Made by a program: the position numbers and the translations under genes. A model generated the notes under the pieces. It worked only from the letters and a program-made list of their open reading frames with translations, did no database searches and had not been told where the DNA came from. From positions 34,095-98,094 of the forward strand of contig JAWOAU010000007.1 of NCBI GenBank assembly GCA_046498385.1: a stretch of DNA of 64,000 bases, written 5' to 3'. Of the stretch, positions 50,350 through 59,784 are shown piece after piece (position 1 is the first letter of the stretch; every line of letters starts with the position of its first letter). This DNA is from Halarchaeoplasma sp046498385. GTDB taxonomy: Archaea; Thermoplasmatota; Thermoplasmata; Halarchaeoplasmatales; Halarchaeoplasmataceae.

Positions 50350-51071
50350 TGCAGCTAGAAGAGAGTGATGAGGATTTTAGAGAGGAGTATTCACGTGTTT
50401 CCAAAGGGCTACAACTATTCGGCCTTACCGAATATCAGGCACGGACCTACACCGGTCTAGTAGTACACGGTGTGGCAGACGCCGAAACCATCGCATCGGA
50501 GGTGAACCTGCCCAGAACATCGGTGTATAAGTCCCTGGATACTCTCCACAAGATGGGGTACGTTATCATAAGTGAAGGCAGGCCCAGGATATACCGTCCC
50601 GCGGAACCGTTAGAGATAAAGGCCAGGTTATCTTCAAAGCTTGACGACGTATTCGGCAGATTGAACGCCCTCTACGAAATACTGTCTGAGAAAGGTGAAC
50701 CTCAGGTCATCTATACCATCTCTGGAAGAGAAAGAGTTATTGAGAAGATAAGCGAGTTCCTTAAACGTACCGATAACGAGATAATAATCTCATCCCCAAT
50801 ATTTTCAAACATATTGTCCGAACTGGAAGCGGATTTTCAATCCCTACATAAGCGCGGCGTCGTTATGACCGTGATCACCGAGCACGGTGAGAAGGTACTC
50901 CCATGGGCTCAGGTAGAGCGAAGAGACAGATTGATAGCTACGGACATCATCAGCGACTGTAAAAGGGCAATCCTTGCATCTCCTAACCTGGAAGTGTGCG
51001 GTTATACCAACAATCCCTCCATCGCATCTCATCTGGTCAACTTCGTGGATATACTGATGCGGCAGAAGTGA
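50349..51071 (+). CDS. TrmB-family transcriptional regulator
   Basis: 240 residues. Winged helix at about 20-80 (LTEYQARTYTGLVVHGVADAE, then VNLPRTSVYKSLDTLHKMGYVI), a coiled-coil linker (SSKLDDVFGRLNALYEILSEK), then a ~110-residue effector domain of the phospholipase-D-like TrmB type (EIIISSPIFSNIL). It is divergent from the Tes-ferredoxin-GGR operon with 61 bp between starts and carries a palindrome at its own start, so it probably regulates itself and perhaps lipid synthesis. Most TrmB proteins bind sugars; the ligand here is unknown. Confidence 0.9.
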   Translation: MQLEESDEDFREEYSRVSKGLQLFGLTEYQARTYTGLVVHGVADAETIASEVNLPRTSVYKSLDTLHKMGYVIISEGRPRIYRPAEPLEIKARLSSKLDDVFGRLNALYEILSEKGEPQVIYTISGRERVIEKISEFLKRTDNEIIISSPIFSNILSELEADFQSLHKRGVVMTVITEHGEKVLPWAQVERRDRLIATDIISDCKRAILASPNLEVCGYTNNPSIASHLVNFVDILMRQK

Positions 51072-51073
51072 GA

Positions 51074-52966
51074 TCATAGAGCTCTGTTCCTGTAAAGCTC
51101 TTCATCCACCACGGTGAGCATCTCATCAACGTCTAGAGAACCATCTAAGAAAACCGATATACTCTCGATAACCGACCTGGGAAGGCTCATAATATCGTTG
51201 TAACTTACGTAAATAACTTCCATATCCTGATGGGAGTTTATATGATTCTTCAATATCTTGACGTAGTCTCGGAATATCTGTTTAAACTCCTCTTTTGACA
51301 CATCGCTGGAGTCTTTTCCCCGATGTTTTAACATCTTTTCCTGAGATTCCATAATCTCGTCTATGTCCCTTTCCATGAAGATAATCTTGTAGTTATAACC
51401 CCGGGGAAGATGTTTGATCAGTTCTCCGAGTATTTTCACCACCTTTCCCCTGGCCTCCTCTATCCATTTATCATCTTCGGGAAGGCTTTTTACTTTTTCA
51501 TATTCATAGTACCCTTTGGGATTGTCCAGGTCCGGGGCTTGGACCTTGTCGGTCAATATTTCAAGTCCGCCCTTTTCCAGCATCTTCATCATCATAGACG
51601 TACCCGAACGCGGGAGCCCGGATACTATCACCACGGTATCTCCCTCTTCTGTTCGACCTCGGACATGTTTCACCATGGGTTCTTTGGTAAGGATTTCGAA
51701 CATCCTGTCTATCTCCTCTTCTAGAGACACTCTTGCTGTGAAATCGTGCTCCCGGGACAAGCTCTTTGAGATCACTTCAAAAAGATGTCTTTTAGCTTCT
51801 TCGTGGGGATTCTCTATGTGTCGGATGTTCACATCCAGGCCGTACCTTTTACCCGTATCCGCAATCATCTGAGCCACTTCCTTGACCTTGTAGAATCCGG
51901 ACAGATGGTTTATGACCTTGTACTGACCGGGTTCAAGGGGTGACGATATAAACCGCACCATACACTCTACGGCGTCTTCTAGGGGTATTATGCTCCGTAT
52001 TTGATTGCCTTTACCATATATCGTAAGGGGGGTTTCCGATACCGCCTTAATCACAAATCGGTTGACTATGGAACCTAAATCATGGTCCAGTCTAGTTGTT
52101 AGATCAGGATGTGACGATGTCTCGGTGGTATGAATGCCGAATATAACGTCCTGCATTATATCGTAGGAACGCAGCCACCATGACTTACAGGCCTCTTGAA
52201 CATCGTAGGTCTCCTCACGGCTTCTGTCCGCTGAGTTATCAGGTGATCTAAGGTGATCCCCGTCTTGAGACAAAGAGAGGTTTTCGTACTCATCTACCGT
52301 GCACAACTTGATCAATGTACTCGTAGGCACCACTTCCTTCATCATCTTCAGAAGACCAGTGGTATCTGTCACTCGGCTCAACTGGACACCCACTGAACTG
52401 TTAGGACCGGCCGAAGGATCGGGGGTCACCTTTCGATAATGAACCACGACTTCCGGTTCGACCTCTGTCATGAAATCCTTCAGCGTTTCTCTATCCCCGG
52501 GCTCGATGTATTGGAATTTGATATCCAAACCCAACAGGTCTTTTGCAGACTCGATCCTACGGGGTAGTGTCGGGATAAGGGTTTCATCTTTATCCCGGGG
52601 TTCATCAACACCGAATACGTCACAACCCAAACCGGCGAGTCTGAGGGCCAGGGGCCAACCTATGTAGCCCCCCAGGTCGAAGATCATAACCCTCATATTT
52701 TTTAAAAGGTATCCGTATTCAGTCTTTTGCCACTCGGGGCACTGTTGAAACGTGATAGTTGGTTCGTAACGGCCTAGGGCGGACCTCCGTCGGCACTCGA
52801 TCACCACTTGTTTATCCCCTCCTTTGGGTACCACCTTCCTCGATTGTCCGCAGCCCCGGAAATCAACGTTGCCTTTAAACCTGGCTCCGGGACAGTTCCA
52901 GCATGTTTTATCGGCGTTGTGAACCTTATCGGAGATGTTGATCACCTTGGATAATGCTTCTAACAT
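51074..52966 (-). CDS. SQD1-like epimerase fused to a sulfotransferase
   Basis: 630 residues in three parts. About 1-90: a Cys-rich region (CWNCPG, FRGCGQ, VIECRR, QQCPEW). About 90-400: an SQD1/UDP-sulfoquinovose synthase-like extended SDR, shown by DLGGYIGWPLALRLAGLG, KLCTVDEYENL, TRLDHDLGSIVNRF and LTIYGKGNQIRSI; the expected YxxxK reads YDVQE, so the catalytic Lys is replaced by Glu. About 430-630: a PAPS-dependent sulfotransferase with VIVSGLPRSGTSMMMKML (phosphosulfate loop) and IIFMERDIDEIMESQ. It may build or transfer sulfated sugars on glycans or lipids. It overlaps the next upstream gene by 41 nt. Confidence 0.8.
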   Translation of the reverse strand: MLEALSKVINISDKVHNADKTCWNCPGARFKGNVDFRGCGQSRKVVPKGGDKQVVIECRRRSALGRYEPTITFQQCPEWQKTEYGYLLKNMRVMIFDLGGYIGWPLALRLAGLGCDVFGVDEPRDKDETLIPTLPRRIESAKDLLGLDIKFQYIEPGDRETLKDFMTEVEPEVVVHYRKVTPDPSAGPNSSVGVQLSRVTDTTGLLKMMKEVVPTSTLIKLCTVDEYENLSLSQDGDHLRSPDNSADRSREETYDVQEACKSWWLRSYDIMQDVIFGIHTTETSSHPDLTTRLDHDLGSIVNRFVIKAVSETPLTIYGKGNQIRSIIPLEDAVECMVRFISSPLEPGQYKVINHLSGFYKVKEVAQMIADTGKRYGLDVNIRHIENPHEEAKRHLFEVISKSLSREHDFTARVSLEEEIDRMFEILTKEPMVKHVRGRTEEGDTVVIVSGLPRSGTSMMMKMLEKGGLEILTDKVQAPDLDNPKGYYEYEKVKSLPEDDKWIEEARGKVVKILGELIKHLPRGYNYKIIFMERDIDEIMESQEKMLKHRGKDSSDVSKEEFKQIFRDYVKILKNHINSHQDMEVIYVSYNDIMSLPRSVIESISVFLDGSLDVDEMLTVVDEELYRNRAL

Positions 52967-54182
52967 CCTCCACCTTAGGATGCTTGGGAAGAGCTAAGTC
53001 GTTACAATACAAGAAGGCGTCATGTTCCGTGTGTTTTCCTTTGAATATATTTTGTTCAAAAAGCGAGTTGTACTTTACACTGCCCTTTAGATTATAGCCC
53101 GAGCTAGGAGTCAATATCAGATCAGGAGCGGTGTTCAGGTGCGGACCGTGGTAGGCGCCCTCCTTTCTGTGAATTTTTTTTATCACCCTTTCCCCCTGGA
53201 ATCTTAAGTCCTTGAATAGAGACACTAATTCATCTACCACCTCTTCACCGGACTCCACCTCCCCCCTAGGATATCTGTCCGTACGGTTCAGGTATATTCT
53301 CCCGGGATCCAGTGCGAAAGCCTTTGTTTTCTCTTTGATATTGTTGTACCTTTGTTCCGGCCTATCTCCCAGCTGCAGGTAGCCTTCCGCTTCCAGGAGA
53401 GAGTTAACGTTAACGTTACGCTTTATGGGCTCCATACCATGGTCGGAGATCATCACCAACCGGTCCCCCTCTTTTAATTCCATGACGATATCTCCGATTA
53501 TCCGATCTATCTCTCTAAAGTAATCAAGGAATACTTGGTGATATTCGTGGTCGGTATGGTGATAAGCGTCTATCAGAAAATGCCCCAAACGGTCCGAGCC
53601 CGTAAAAACCAGCATGAAATAATCCCAATTTTTTTTTAGATAACGGTTGCATACTATTTCCCGCTTTTTAAGCGTTTCAAACAGGTCCTTTGTGAAAACT
53701 TTCAATGACTCTTGTGCTTTGGAGGAGTCAACGTCTATTTTGTAACCTATCTCTTCAAAGAATGGAAGGGCGCTTGCGGGAGATACGGACCTTGCGAGGT
53801 CCAGGGACACAAAGCCGGAAACGAAGATCCCGTTTATGTCCGGAGCTGGATACATGGCCGGTACGTTGATTATCACGTATCTGTTGCTGCTGTCCTCCCA
53901 GAAGGGCAGGGCTTTAAGCGAACGTCTGTCGGGAAAAGAAATGGTGTACGTTCCCTCGATCAACTCTGTGAACCCGAATACCCCATGCTCTCCCGGATTC
54001 TTACCGGTGACTATACTGGACCAGTTAACGTTGGATACTTCGGGGACGGCGGACCGCATCTTTGAAAAATTTCCCTCATCTTTTAAAGAAGCGAAATTGG
54101 GCATGTCACCTTTTCTAGAAAGTTCTTGTATGATCCCATAGGATACACCGTCTATCCCGATGACAACAGTTCTTGCAGCCAT
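52926..54182 (-). CDS. alkaline phosphatase superfamily phosphodiesterase/sulfatase-like enzyme
   Basis: 418 residues. Metal Asp in VVIGIDGVSYGII, nucleophile region VNWSSIVTGKNPGEHGVFGF, the second metal cluster in FTGSDRLGHFLIDAYHH, and LVMISDHGMEP, followed by KEGAYHGPHLNTAPDLIL. This is the type I phosphodiesterase/nucleotide pyrophosphatase branch common in archaeal glycan clusters. No membrane helix or signal, so it acts in the cytosol. It is first in a two-gene operon with the SQD1-sulfotransferase fusion. Confidence 0.85.
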   Translation of the reverse strand: MAARTVVIGIDGVSYGIIQELSRKGDMPNFASLKDEGNFSKMRSAVPEVSNVNWSSIVTGKNPGEHGVFGFTELIEGTYTISFPDRRSLKALPFWEDSSNRYVIINVPAMYPAPDINGIFVSGFVSLDLARSVSPASALPFFEEIGYKIDVDSSKAQESLKVFTKDLFETLKKREIVCNRYLKKNWDYFMLVFTGSDRLGHFLIDAYHHTDHEYHQVFLDYFREIDRIIGDIVMELKEGDRLVMISDHGMEPIKRNVNVNSLLEAEGYLQLGDRPEQRYNNIKEKTKAFALDPGRIYLNRTDRYPRGEVESGEEVVDELVSLFKDLRFQGERVIKKIHRKEGAYHGPHLNTAPDLILTPSSGYNLKGSVKYNSLFEQNIFKGKHTEHDAFLYCNDLALPKHPKVEDVRSIIQGDQHLR

Positions 54183-54251
54183 GATGATTTCCAGATATGG
54201 AGTAAGGGTTATAAGTTATTTCTGCCGACCTTAGAATGGAGTCGCGGGGAT

Positions 54252-55931
54252 ATGCAAATATTTAAATCGTGGATGAATGTAACCAAAAATCGGTGTGTTT
54301 CCATCGAAACCCAAGAAAACCAGCAGGATAATAATGATTCTTCCAGCCCGGAGGATACCGAAGAGGTTTCCTCCTTTGATCAGGAACTGGTCACGAAATC
54401 CTTGGGTAAAGTCGGGAAGGGCGCAGGGATTTTGTTCGCCGGTACGATACTGGGTATATTTTTCAACTTTTTAGCTAGGATAGTCATAGCCCGCTTTTAT
54501 ACCCCCGACCATTATGGACAGTTCAACCTTTTTTTGACCTTTTTGACTATCTTTGCATATATCGGGATGCTGGGACTGACCAACGGGATAAGCCGTTTTA
54601 TCGGGTACTACACCGGCACCGGCGAGGCAAAAAAGATAAAAGAGGTAGAGGGATGGGGACTTTTATTGGGGGCCATGAGCGGTATATTTTTTGGCGCCTT
54701 TTTATTCCTGACCGCGCCTTTGCTCGCCCCTCTATTTTCCGATGATGCACTATTCGTCGATTATCTCAGGATCGCCGCTGTCACCATACCCTTTTACGTT
54801 ATCCTCAGGTCCATCCTGTCCATCTTCAGGGGCCACCAGCGTACCAAAGAGAACATACTATTCTACAGCTTCGGTCGGAACACCGCATTCCTATCGTTGA
54901 CTGTCCTGGTCGGTATCTTTTCACTACCCTTGATCGGGGTGATGTGGTCCATGTTCACCGCAGTGGTGTTGATGGCGGTGATATCCTACCTGTATTACCT
55001 TAAAAACCAAAAATCGCTGTTGAGTAGTTCCGGCTCTTTTTCATTCACACCGTCCATAGGTAAAAAGATACTCCTCTTCTCTCTTCCCTTAGTTTTGGTC
55101 GATTTGATGCACCAGGTCATGGGTTGGGCGGATACTCTGATGATTGGAATTTATCTAACGGAAGACGCAGTGGGTTTCTACAATGTGGCCAAACCGCTGT
55201 CCGTTTTCATATCCGCGGGGTTGAGCATCACCATCTTTATCTATACACCCCTTGTATCCGGACTTTACGCCAGGAAAAAGTTCCAGGAAAACCATGTCAT
55301 ATTTTCCGTATTGACAAAATGGGTCTGCTTTTTGACCCTTCCCTTTGCCATGATACTGTTTTTATACTCAAAGGAGATTATATTTATATTTGGTTCTGAA
55401 TATCTTCCTGCGATAATCCCTCTCCAGATATTAGTTATATTTTATTTTATAAATAACCTCATGGGACCCAATGGTGCCACCCTTACGGCCTATGGTAAAA
55501 CAAAATTTCTCATGTACGCTACCTGCCTCGCCGCAGGTATGAACATCGGATTGAACATTTTATTGATACCGATTTACGGCATCATCGGTGCGGCGGTGGC
55601 CACTGGTATATCCGTATTATCCGCAAATATTGCAAGGAGCTACAAATTGTATTCCTTGAGCGGAGTTCACTCTTTCGGACCAAATAATATCAAGCCCGTG
55701 GTATCAACGGTGATAACCGGAACGCTGTTTGTTATGTTCCTGAAGATCACCCCTATCCCTGGTGTGATCCAGGTCCCACTCGCCTTTCTCTCTCTTACCT
55801 TTCTTTACCTGCTGACGGCCTCCGTCACTCGGAGTATATCCAAGCAGGATATGGAACTGTTGATGCTTATCGAGGATAAGACAGGGGTAAAACTAACCTT
55901 CCTGAGGAGGTTGTTGAACCGGTTTGCCTGA
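54252..55931 (+). CDS. polysaccharide/oligosaccharide flippase (MOP superfamily)
   Basis: About 559 residues with 14 membrane helices. An acidic, polar N-terminal tail (QENQQDNNDSSSPEDTEEVS) precedes the conserved SLGKVGKGAGILFAGTILG and ARFYTPDHYGQFNLFLTF segments of Wzx/RfbX-type flippases. It likely moves lipid-linked sugars across the membrane for N-glycosylation or surface polysaccharide. The start is uncertain: 54252 or 54273, after a GGTTATAAGTT box near 54208; the longer frame overlaps the divergent phosphatase gene. Confidence 0.88.
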   Translation: MQIFKSWMNVTKNRCVSIETQENQQDNNDSSSPEDTEEVSSFDQELVTKSLGKVGKGAGILFAGTILGIFFNFLARIVIARFYTPDHYGQFNLFLTFLTIFAYIGMLGLTNGISRFIGYYTGTGEAKKIKEVEGWGLLLGAMSGIFFGAFLFLTAPLLAPLFSDDALFVDYLRIAAVTIPFYVILRSILSIFRGHQRTKENILFYSFGRNTAFLSLTVLVGIFSLPLIGVMWSMFTAVVLMAVISYLYYLKNQKSLLSSSGSFSFTPSIGKKILLFSLPLVLVDLMHQVMGWADTLMIGIYLTEDAVGFYNVAKPLSVFISAGLSITIFIYTPLVSGLYARKKFQENHVIFSVLTKWVCFLTLPFAMILFLYSKEIIFIFGSEYLPAIIPLQILVIFYFINNLMGPNGATLTAYGKTKFLMYATCLAAGMNIGLNILLIPIYGIIGAAVATGISVLSANIARSYKLYSLSGVHSFGPNNIKPVVSTVITGTLFVMFLKITPIPGVIQVPLAFLSLTFLYLLTASVTRSISKQDMELLMLIEDKTGVKLTFLRRLLNRFA

Positions 55932-56001
55932 CCGTCGAGATACGGTAGAAACAGGAAAATCTATTTATCCTCAGGTCGAATATGGGTGGTTGTGATTGAT
56001 C

Positions 56002-57036
56002 ATGCTCGACCACCTTGATAAGCTCGAAGAACTAGACAGCCAGGGTCTTTTTGACGTATTAGAAGAATTTCCCGACCAAATAGAGGAAGTAGTTGAAGAG
56101 CTGGAGCTGAACCTTTTGCCCTTCAAACCCGATGAGATAGTGGTAGCCGGGATGGGAGGTTCAGGGATCATAGGAGACCTGTTGAAATGCTTTTTAGCCA
56201 ACCGCATCAGCATTCCCATCTACGTGGTGAAGGATTATGACCTCCCACACTTCGTATCGAAGAAAACCCTGCTTTTCGTTATGTCTTACTCGGGTAATAC
56301 AGAGGAAACCCTCAGCGTGGCCGAGAAGGGTATAAAAAAGGGTGCAAAGGTGGTAGCCATAAGCTCTAACGGTAAATTGGCCGAGATATGCAGCGCCAAG
56401 GGAGTGGTATTCATCAAGGCGCCTTCGGGTTATCAGCCCCGGGCGGCTATTGCATTCATGTTCGTCCCTGTTCTGGAGTTTCTGTCGGAGATACTGGTCT
56501 ACGACCCGGACGTTGCCATAATAGACACACTGACGGAGCTTAGAAGTCTTAAGGATAAGATAAAAAAATCCGTACCCACGGCTGAAAACGAAGCTAAACG
56601 CATCGCCCAGCGTATACACGGCAAGGTCCCGGTGATATACGGACATTCAATATACAACGCGGTAGCCAACCGATGGCACACCCAGCTCAACGAGAATGCT
56701 GAGATCCTATCGTGGTTCGGTGCCATCCCCGAGATGAACCACAACGAGATCGTGGGATGGACAGGGGACAGCAGGTCCTCCGACTGCGTTCCCATATTAC
56801 TGAGAGAGCATTCGGAGCATGAACGCATCTCCAAGCGAATAGAGATCACAAAAGAGCTCGCTTTTTCCCGATGTGACGATATAATAGAGGTCTTTGCGGA
56901 AGGAGAGACACAGCTCGCTCGTATAATGTATCTTGTTTATCTTGGGGATTATGTAAGTCTTTATTTAGCCGCATTGAACGGAAAGGACCCCGCTCCGGTA
57001 AAGGTTATCGATAAGCTGAAAAGTAAGCTCGGTTAA
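56002..57036 (+). CDS. bifunctional phosphoglucose/phosphomannose isomerase
   Basis: 344 residues from the ATG at 56002. Tandem SIS domains: VVAGMGGSGIIGDLLKCF, VMSYSGNTEETLSVAEKG (phosphosugar-binding Ser/Thr loop), and in the second half IPVIYGHS-type VPVIYGHSIYNAVANRWHTQLNENAE with EMNHNEIVGW, the catalytic Glu/His region of the archaeal PGI/PMI family. It interconverts glucose-, mannose- and fructose-6-phosphates and so feeds the sugar-nucleotide genes nearby. It overlaps the convergent PUA gene by 4 nt. Confidence 0.93.
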   Translation: MLDHLDKLEELDSQGLFDVLEEFPDQIEEVVEELELNLLPFKPDEIVVAGMGGSGIIGDLLKCFLANRISIPIYVVKDYDLPHFVSKKTLLFVMSYSGNTEETLSVAEKGIKKGAKVVAISSNGKLAEICSAKGVVFIKAPSGYQPRAAIAFMFVPVLEFLSEILVYDPDVAIIDTLTELRSLKDKIKKSVPTAENEAKRIAQRIHGKVPVIYGHSIYNAVANRWHTQLNENAEILSWFGAIPEMNHNEIVGWTGDSRSSDCVPILLREHSEHERISKRIEITKELAFSRCDDIIEVFAEGETQLARIMYLVYLGDYVSLYLAALNGKDPAPVKVIDKLKSKLG

Positions 57037-57503
57037 TACTTGCCGTCACCCAGGTGGTGCAGGGTCTTAACCACTTTCCCCTTCGACGAATCCACCATGG
57101 TCTTTCCGTCGCTCAAGGCTCTACCTACCGCCAGGGGTTTGCCGTGGTTCTCATCCCTGACCCAGATCAAGTCCCCCTCTTTTATCTCAAGGTCCGCATC
57201 GACTACCCCTGGAGCCATTATATCCGCGCCGTTGTAAACGAATCTTACCGCACCCATATCCACGGTTACGAAGGCCCTCTGAGGCTGGATCTTCAGTAGG
57301 CCGTTGATCGTGGGAAACACCTCGTTATCAAAGAACGTGGCTATTGGTTTTCCCCCTATGAGCAGTACCTTACCGTGGTCCGAATCCCCGATATCCACAT
57401 CGTCTTTTTCGTTGAAAAAACTGGTACCCAATTTTCTCATCAATTCCTCATGAAATTTCTCTACCTTTTTTTCCTTGAGTCGATGCTGGTTCTTGTAGCT
57501 CAT
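57033..57503 (-). CDS. PUA-domain RNA-binding protein (MCT-1/Tma20-like)
   Basis: 156 residues from the ATG at 57503. N-terminal DUF1947-like domain (EKVEKFHEELMRKLGTSFF, KVLLIGGKPIATFFDNEVFPT), then a PUA domain: AFVTVDMGAVRFVYNGADIMAPGV, GDLIWVRDENHGKPLAVGRAL and HHLGDGKY at the C-terminus. The family relates to eukaryotic MCT-1, a translation re-initiation and recycling factor; archaeal members are presumed ribosome- or tRNA-associated. Confidence 0.88.
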   Translation of the reverse strand: MSYKNQHRLKEKKVEKFHEELMRKLGTSFFNEKDDVDIGDSDHGKVLLIGGKPIATFFDNEVFPTINGLLKIQPQRAFVTVDMGAVRFVYNGADIMAPGVVDADLEIKEGDLIWVRDENHGKPLAVGRALSDGKTMVDSSKGKVVKTLHHLGDGKY

Positions 57504-57608
57504 CACGTATGTACCCCAGTTGAGATATTTATCATTTGGGTAAAACACCAGTTTCGGTGGGGGGTCTTATGGAAAAGTATATTAAATATCTTTGTTAAAG
57601 AAAGGTTC

Positions 57609-57659
57609 ATGATCGATATCAACTGCCTTTGTGGTAAGAGGTGTGAGAACTGCGGATAG
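57609..57659 (+). CDS. 16-codon Cys-rich micro-ORF upstream of Hel308
   Basis: Encodes MIDINCLCGKRCENCG: four Cys in a CxC-x3-CxxC pattern. A TATATTAAATA box about 30 nt upstream would make it leaderless, and the Hel308 start lies 15 nt after its stop. It could be a zinc-binding micropeptide or a regulatory upstream ORF; chance is not excluded. Confidence 0.3.
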   Translation: MIDINCLCGKRCENCG

Positions 57660-57673
57660 ATGAGCTAGATGTG

Positions 57674-59782
57674 ATGGAGGAAGGAAAGAAGATCATATCA
57701 TCATGGGGCATCGAAAAACTGTACCCACCTCAGGAAGAATGCATTGACGACGTGTTAAGGGGGAAAAATGCTGTCCTGGCATTTCCAACGGCCAGCGGCA
57801 AGTCTTTACTGGCGTATCTGGCTATCATGAAAAGGGTCGTAGAGGAGGGTGGTAAGGCCCTTTACATCGTTCCCCTACGATCCCTTGCGTCGGAAAAGGT
57901 AGAGGACCTACAAAAGTTCAAAAGCATAGGGTTAAACGTCGCCGTGTCCATGGGGGATTACGATGAACCGGACCCCAGGCTGGAGCAGAATGACGTTATC
58001 GTAGCAACATCGGAAAAGGCGGACTCTCTGCTGCGGCACAACGTCGGGTGGTTGAGGGATATAACTCTGGTGGTGGCCGACGAGGTACACCTAATAAACG
58101 ACCGTGATAGGGGGGCGACTTTAGAGGTTACGCTCTCCAAGCTCAAGCAGGTGAACCCGGAGGCACAGATAATCGCACTTTCCGCAACCATCCGCAACTC
58201 CGATGCTCTGGCGGAATGGCTTGATGCGGAGCACCATAAGAGTGAGTGGAGACCGGTGGAATTGAGGGAAGGGACATACTATCATGGAAAGGTGATTTAT
58301 GCCGACGGCTCAAGCACTCCAGTGAAGGACGGCGACCCGGTACGGGAACTGTGCCGGCCTACTCTGGAGAAAGGTGCTCAGTGTCTCGTATTCGTATCTA
58401 CAAGACGCTCTACCGAGTCGGCGGCCAGAGACATGGGAGATACGGTCAAAGAGTACCTGACCCACGAGGAAAAAGAGAGACTGCAGAGTATCGCCGAGGA
58501 GATACTGATGCGTAGCACAACTTCCGTAGGAAAAAAGCTGGCCAAATATGTGGAAGCGGGGACCGCCTTTCACAATGCCGGTCTCAGCAATGTCCAAAGA
58601 AAGTTGGTTGAAAAAGGTTTCAAGAGCAGGGACATAAAGCTTATAGCGGCTACGCCCACCCTGGCCGCAGGGGTGAATCTACCTGCACGCCGTGTCATCA
58701 TCCGGGACTGTAAGCGCTATGACCCCCTCCACGGCTTTTACAATCCTATCCCGGTGATGGAGATAAAACAGATGTGCGGGCGGGCGGGACGCCCCGGCTA
58801 CGACGATAAAGGGGAAGCCATACTTGTGGCAAAAAGTGAAAGAGCGGTTGAATTCATGAAGGAAAATTACCTGCTCGGCGAGAGTGAGGTGATACACTCC
58901 AGGATGGCGGTTGAGACCTCTTTAAGGAAGCACCTTTTGGCCTTGGTAGCTACGTCCCACTGTAAAACCAAGGAGGATGTTATGGAGTTCATGGAAGGGA
59001 CTTTCCACGCACACTACAGCGACCTTTGGACCATAGAGGGCTTGATAGACCAACTCTTCGATACCCTGGAGGAACATGAGATGATAGAGTATCTAGATGA
59101 TAGGATATTACCCACCAAATTCGGAAGATTGGTTTCATCCTTGTACATAGATCCCTTTTCCGCCATAACGTTAAAAGAGGCTGCGTCGAGCGGCCGAAAA
59201 GGTATCCCTCTTTCTTATCTACACAGCGTCTGTCTGACCCCGGACATATATCAACTCTATATCAAGAAAAAAGAACTCTCTGAGCTCGAGGCACGGCTTT
59301 CCGAAGTACGTGCGGACTTGTTCTTCGACGTACCCCATGATCAAGGGGAAATGGAGCATTACTACTCTGCTTTCAAGACGGCTCTGATGTTGAAAGATTG
59401 GATGGAGGAGGTCTCGGAAGACGATATATCCAAAGGATACGATATCGGCCCCGGGGATATAAGGAACAGGGTTGAGACAGCTGAATGGCTGCTTCACTCG
59501 TCTGCCAGGATATCATCTCTATACAATCCTAATAAAGTGGAAAGGTTGAAAACTCTAACGATCCGGGTCAAGAACGGAGTCAGGGAAGAACTGCTTCCCC
59601 TGATGAAGCTAAGGCAGATCGGCAGGGTCAGGGCACGGACTCTGTTTGAAGCCGGTTATCACAGACCTGAAGACGTTCTCTCTGCTACGGCTGGCGAACT
59701 GTCCAAGCTGCCTGGGATCGGCGACAAACTCGCCTCCCGGGTATCGGACCTCTCGGAACAAGTATCTTTGCTGGACTTTTGA
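57674..59782 (+). CDS. hel308: ATP-dependent DNA helicase Hel308
   Basis: 702 residues from the ATG at 57674, the usual length. Walker A FPTASGKSLL (about 38-47), Walker B VVADEVHLI, LSATIRNSDALAEWLDA, AATPTLAAGVNLPARRVII and QMCGRAGRPGYD (motif VI), then the ratchet and helix-hairpin-helix region at the end (RQIGRVRARTLFEAGY and LSKLPGIGDKLASRV). It is a superfamily 2 helicase acting on stalled replication forks. The upstream mini-ORF may influence translation. Confidence 0.96.
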   Translation: MEEGKKIISSWGIEKLYPPQEECIDDVLRGKNAVLAFPTASGKSLLAYLAIMKRVVEEGGKALYIVPLRSLASEKVEDLQKFKSIGLNVAVSMGDYDEPDPRLEQNDVIVATSEKADSLLRHNVGWLRDITLVVADEVHLINDRDRGATLEVTLSKLKQVNPEAQIIALSATIRNSDALAEWLDAEHHKSEWRPVELREGTYYHGKVIYADGSSTPVKDGDPVRELCRPTLEKGAQCLVFVSTRRSTESAARDMGDTVKEYLTHEEKERLQSIAEEILMRSTTSVGKKLAKYVEAGTAFHNAGLSNVQRKLVEKGFKSRDIKLIAATPTLAAGVNLPARRVIIRDCKRYDPLHGFYNPIPVMEIKQMCGRAGRPGYDDKGEAILVAKSERAVEFMKENYLLGESEVIHSRMAVETSLRKHLLALVATSHCKTKEDVMEFMEGTFHAHYSDLWTIEGLIDQLFDTLEEHEMIEYLDDRILPTKFGRLVSSLYIDPFSAITLKEAASSGRKGIPLSYLHSVCLTPDIYQLYIKKKELSELEARLSEVRADLFFDVPHDQGEMEHYYSAFKTALMLKDWMEEVSEDDISKGYDIGPGDIRNRVETAEWLLHSSARISSLYNPNKVERLKTLTIRVKNGVREELLPLMKLRQIGRVRARTLFEAGYHRPEDVLSATAGELSKLPGIGDKLASRVSDLSEQVSLLDF

Positions 59783-59784
59783 AA

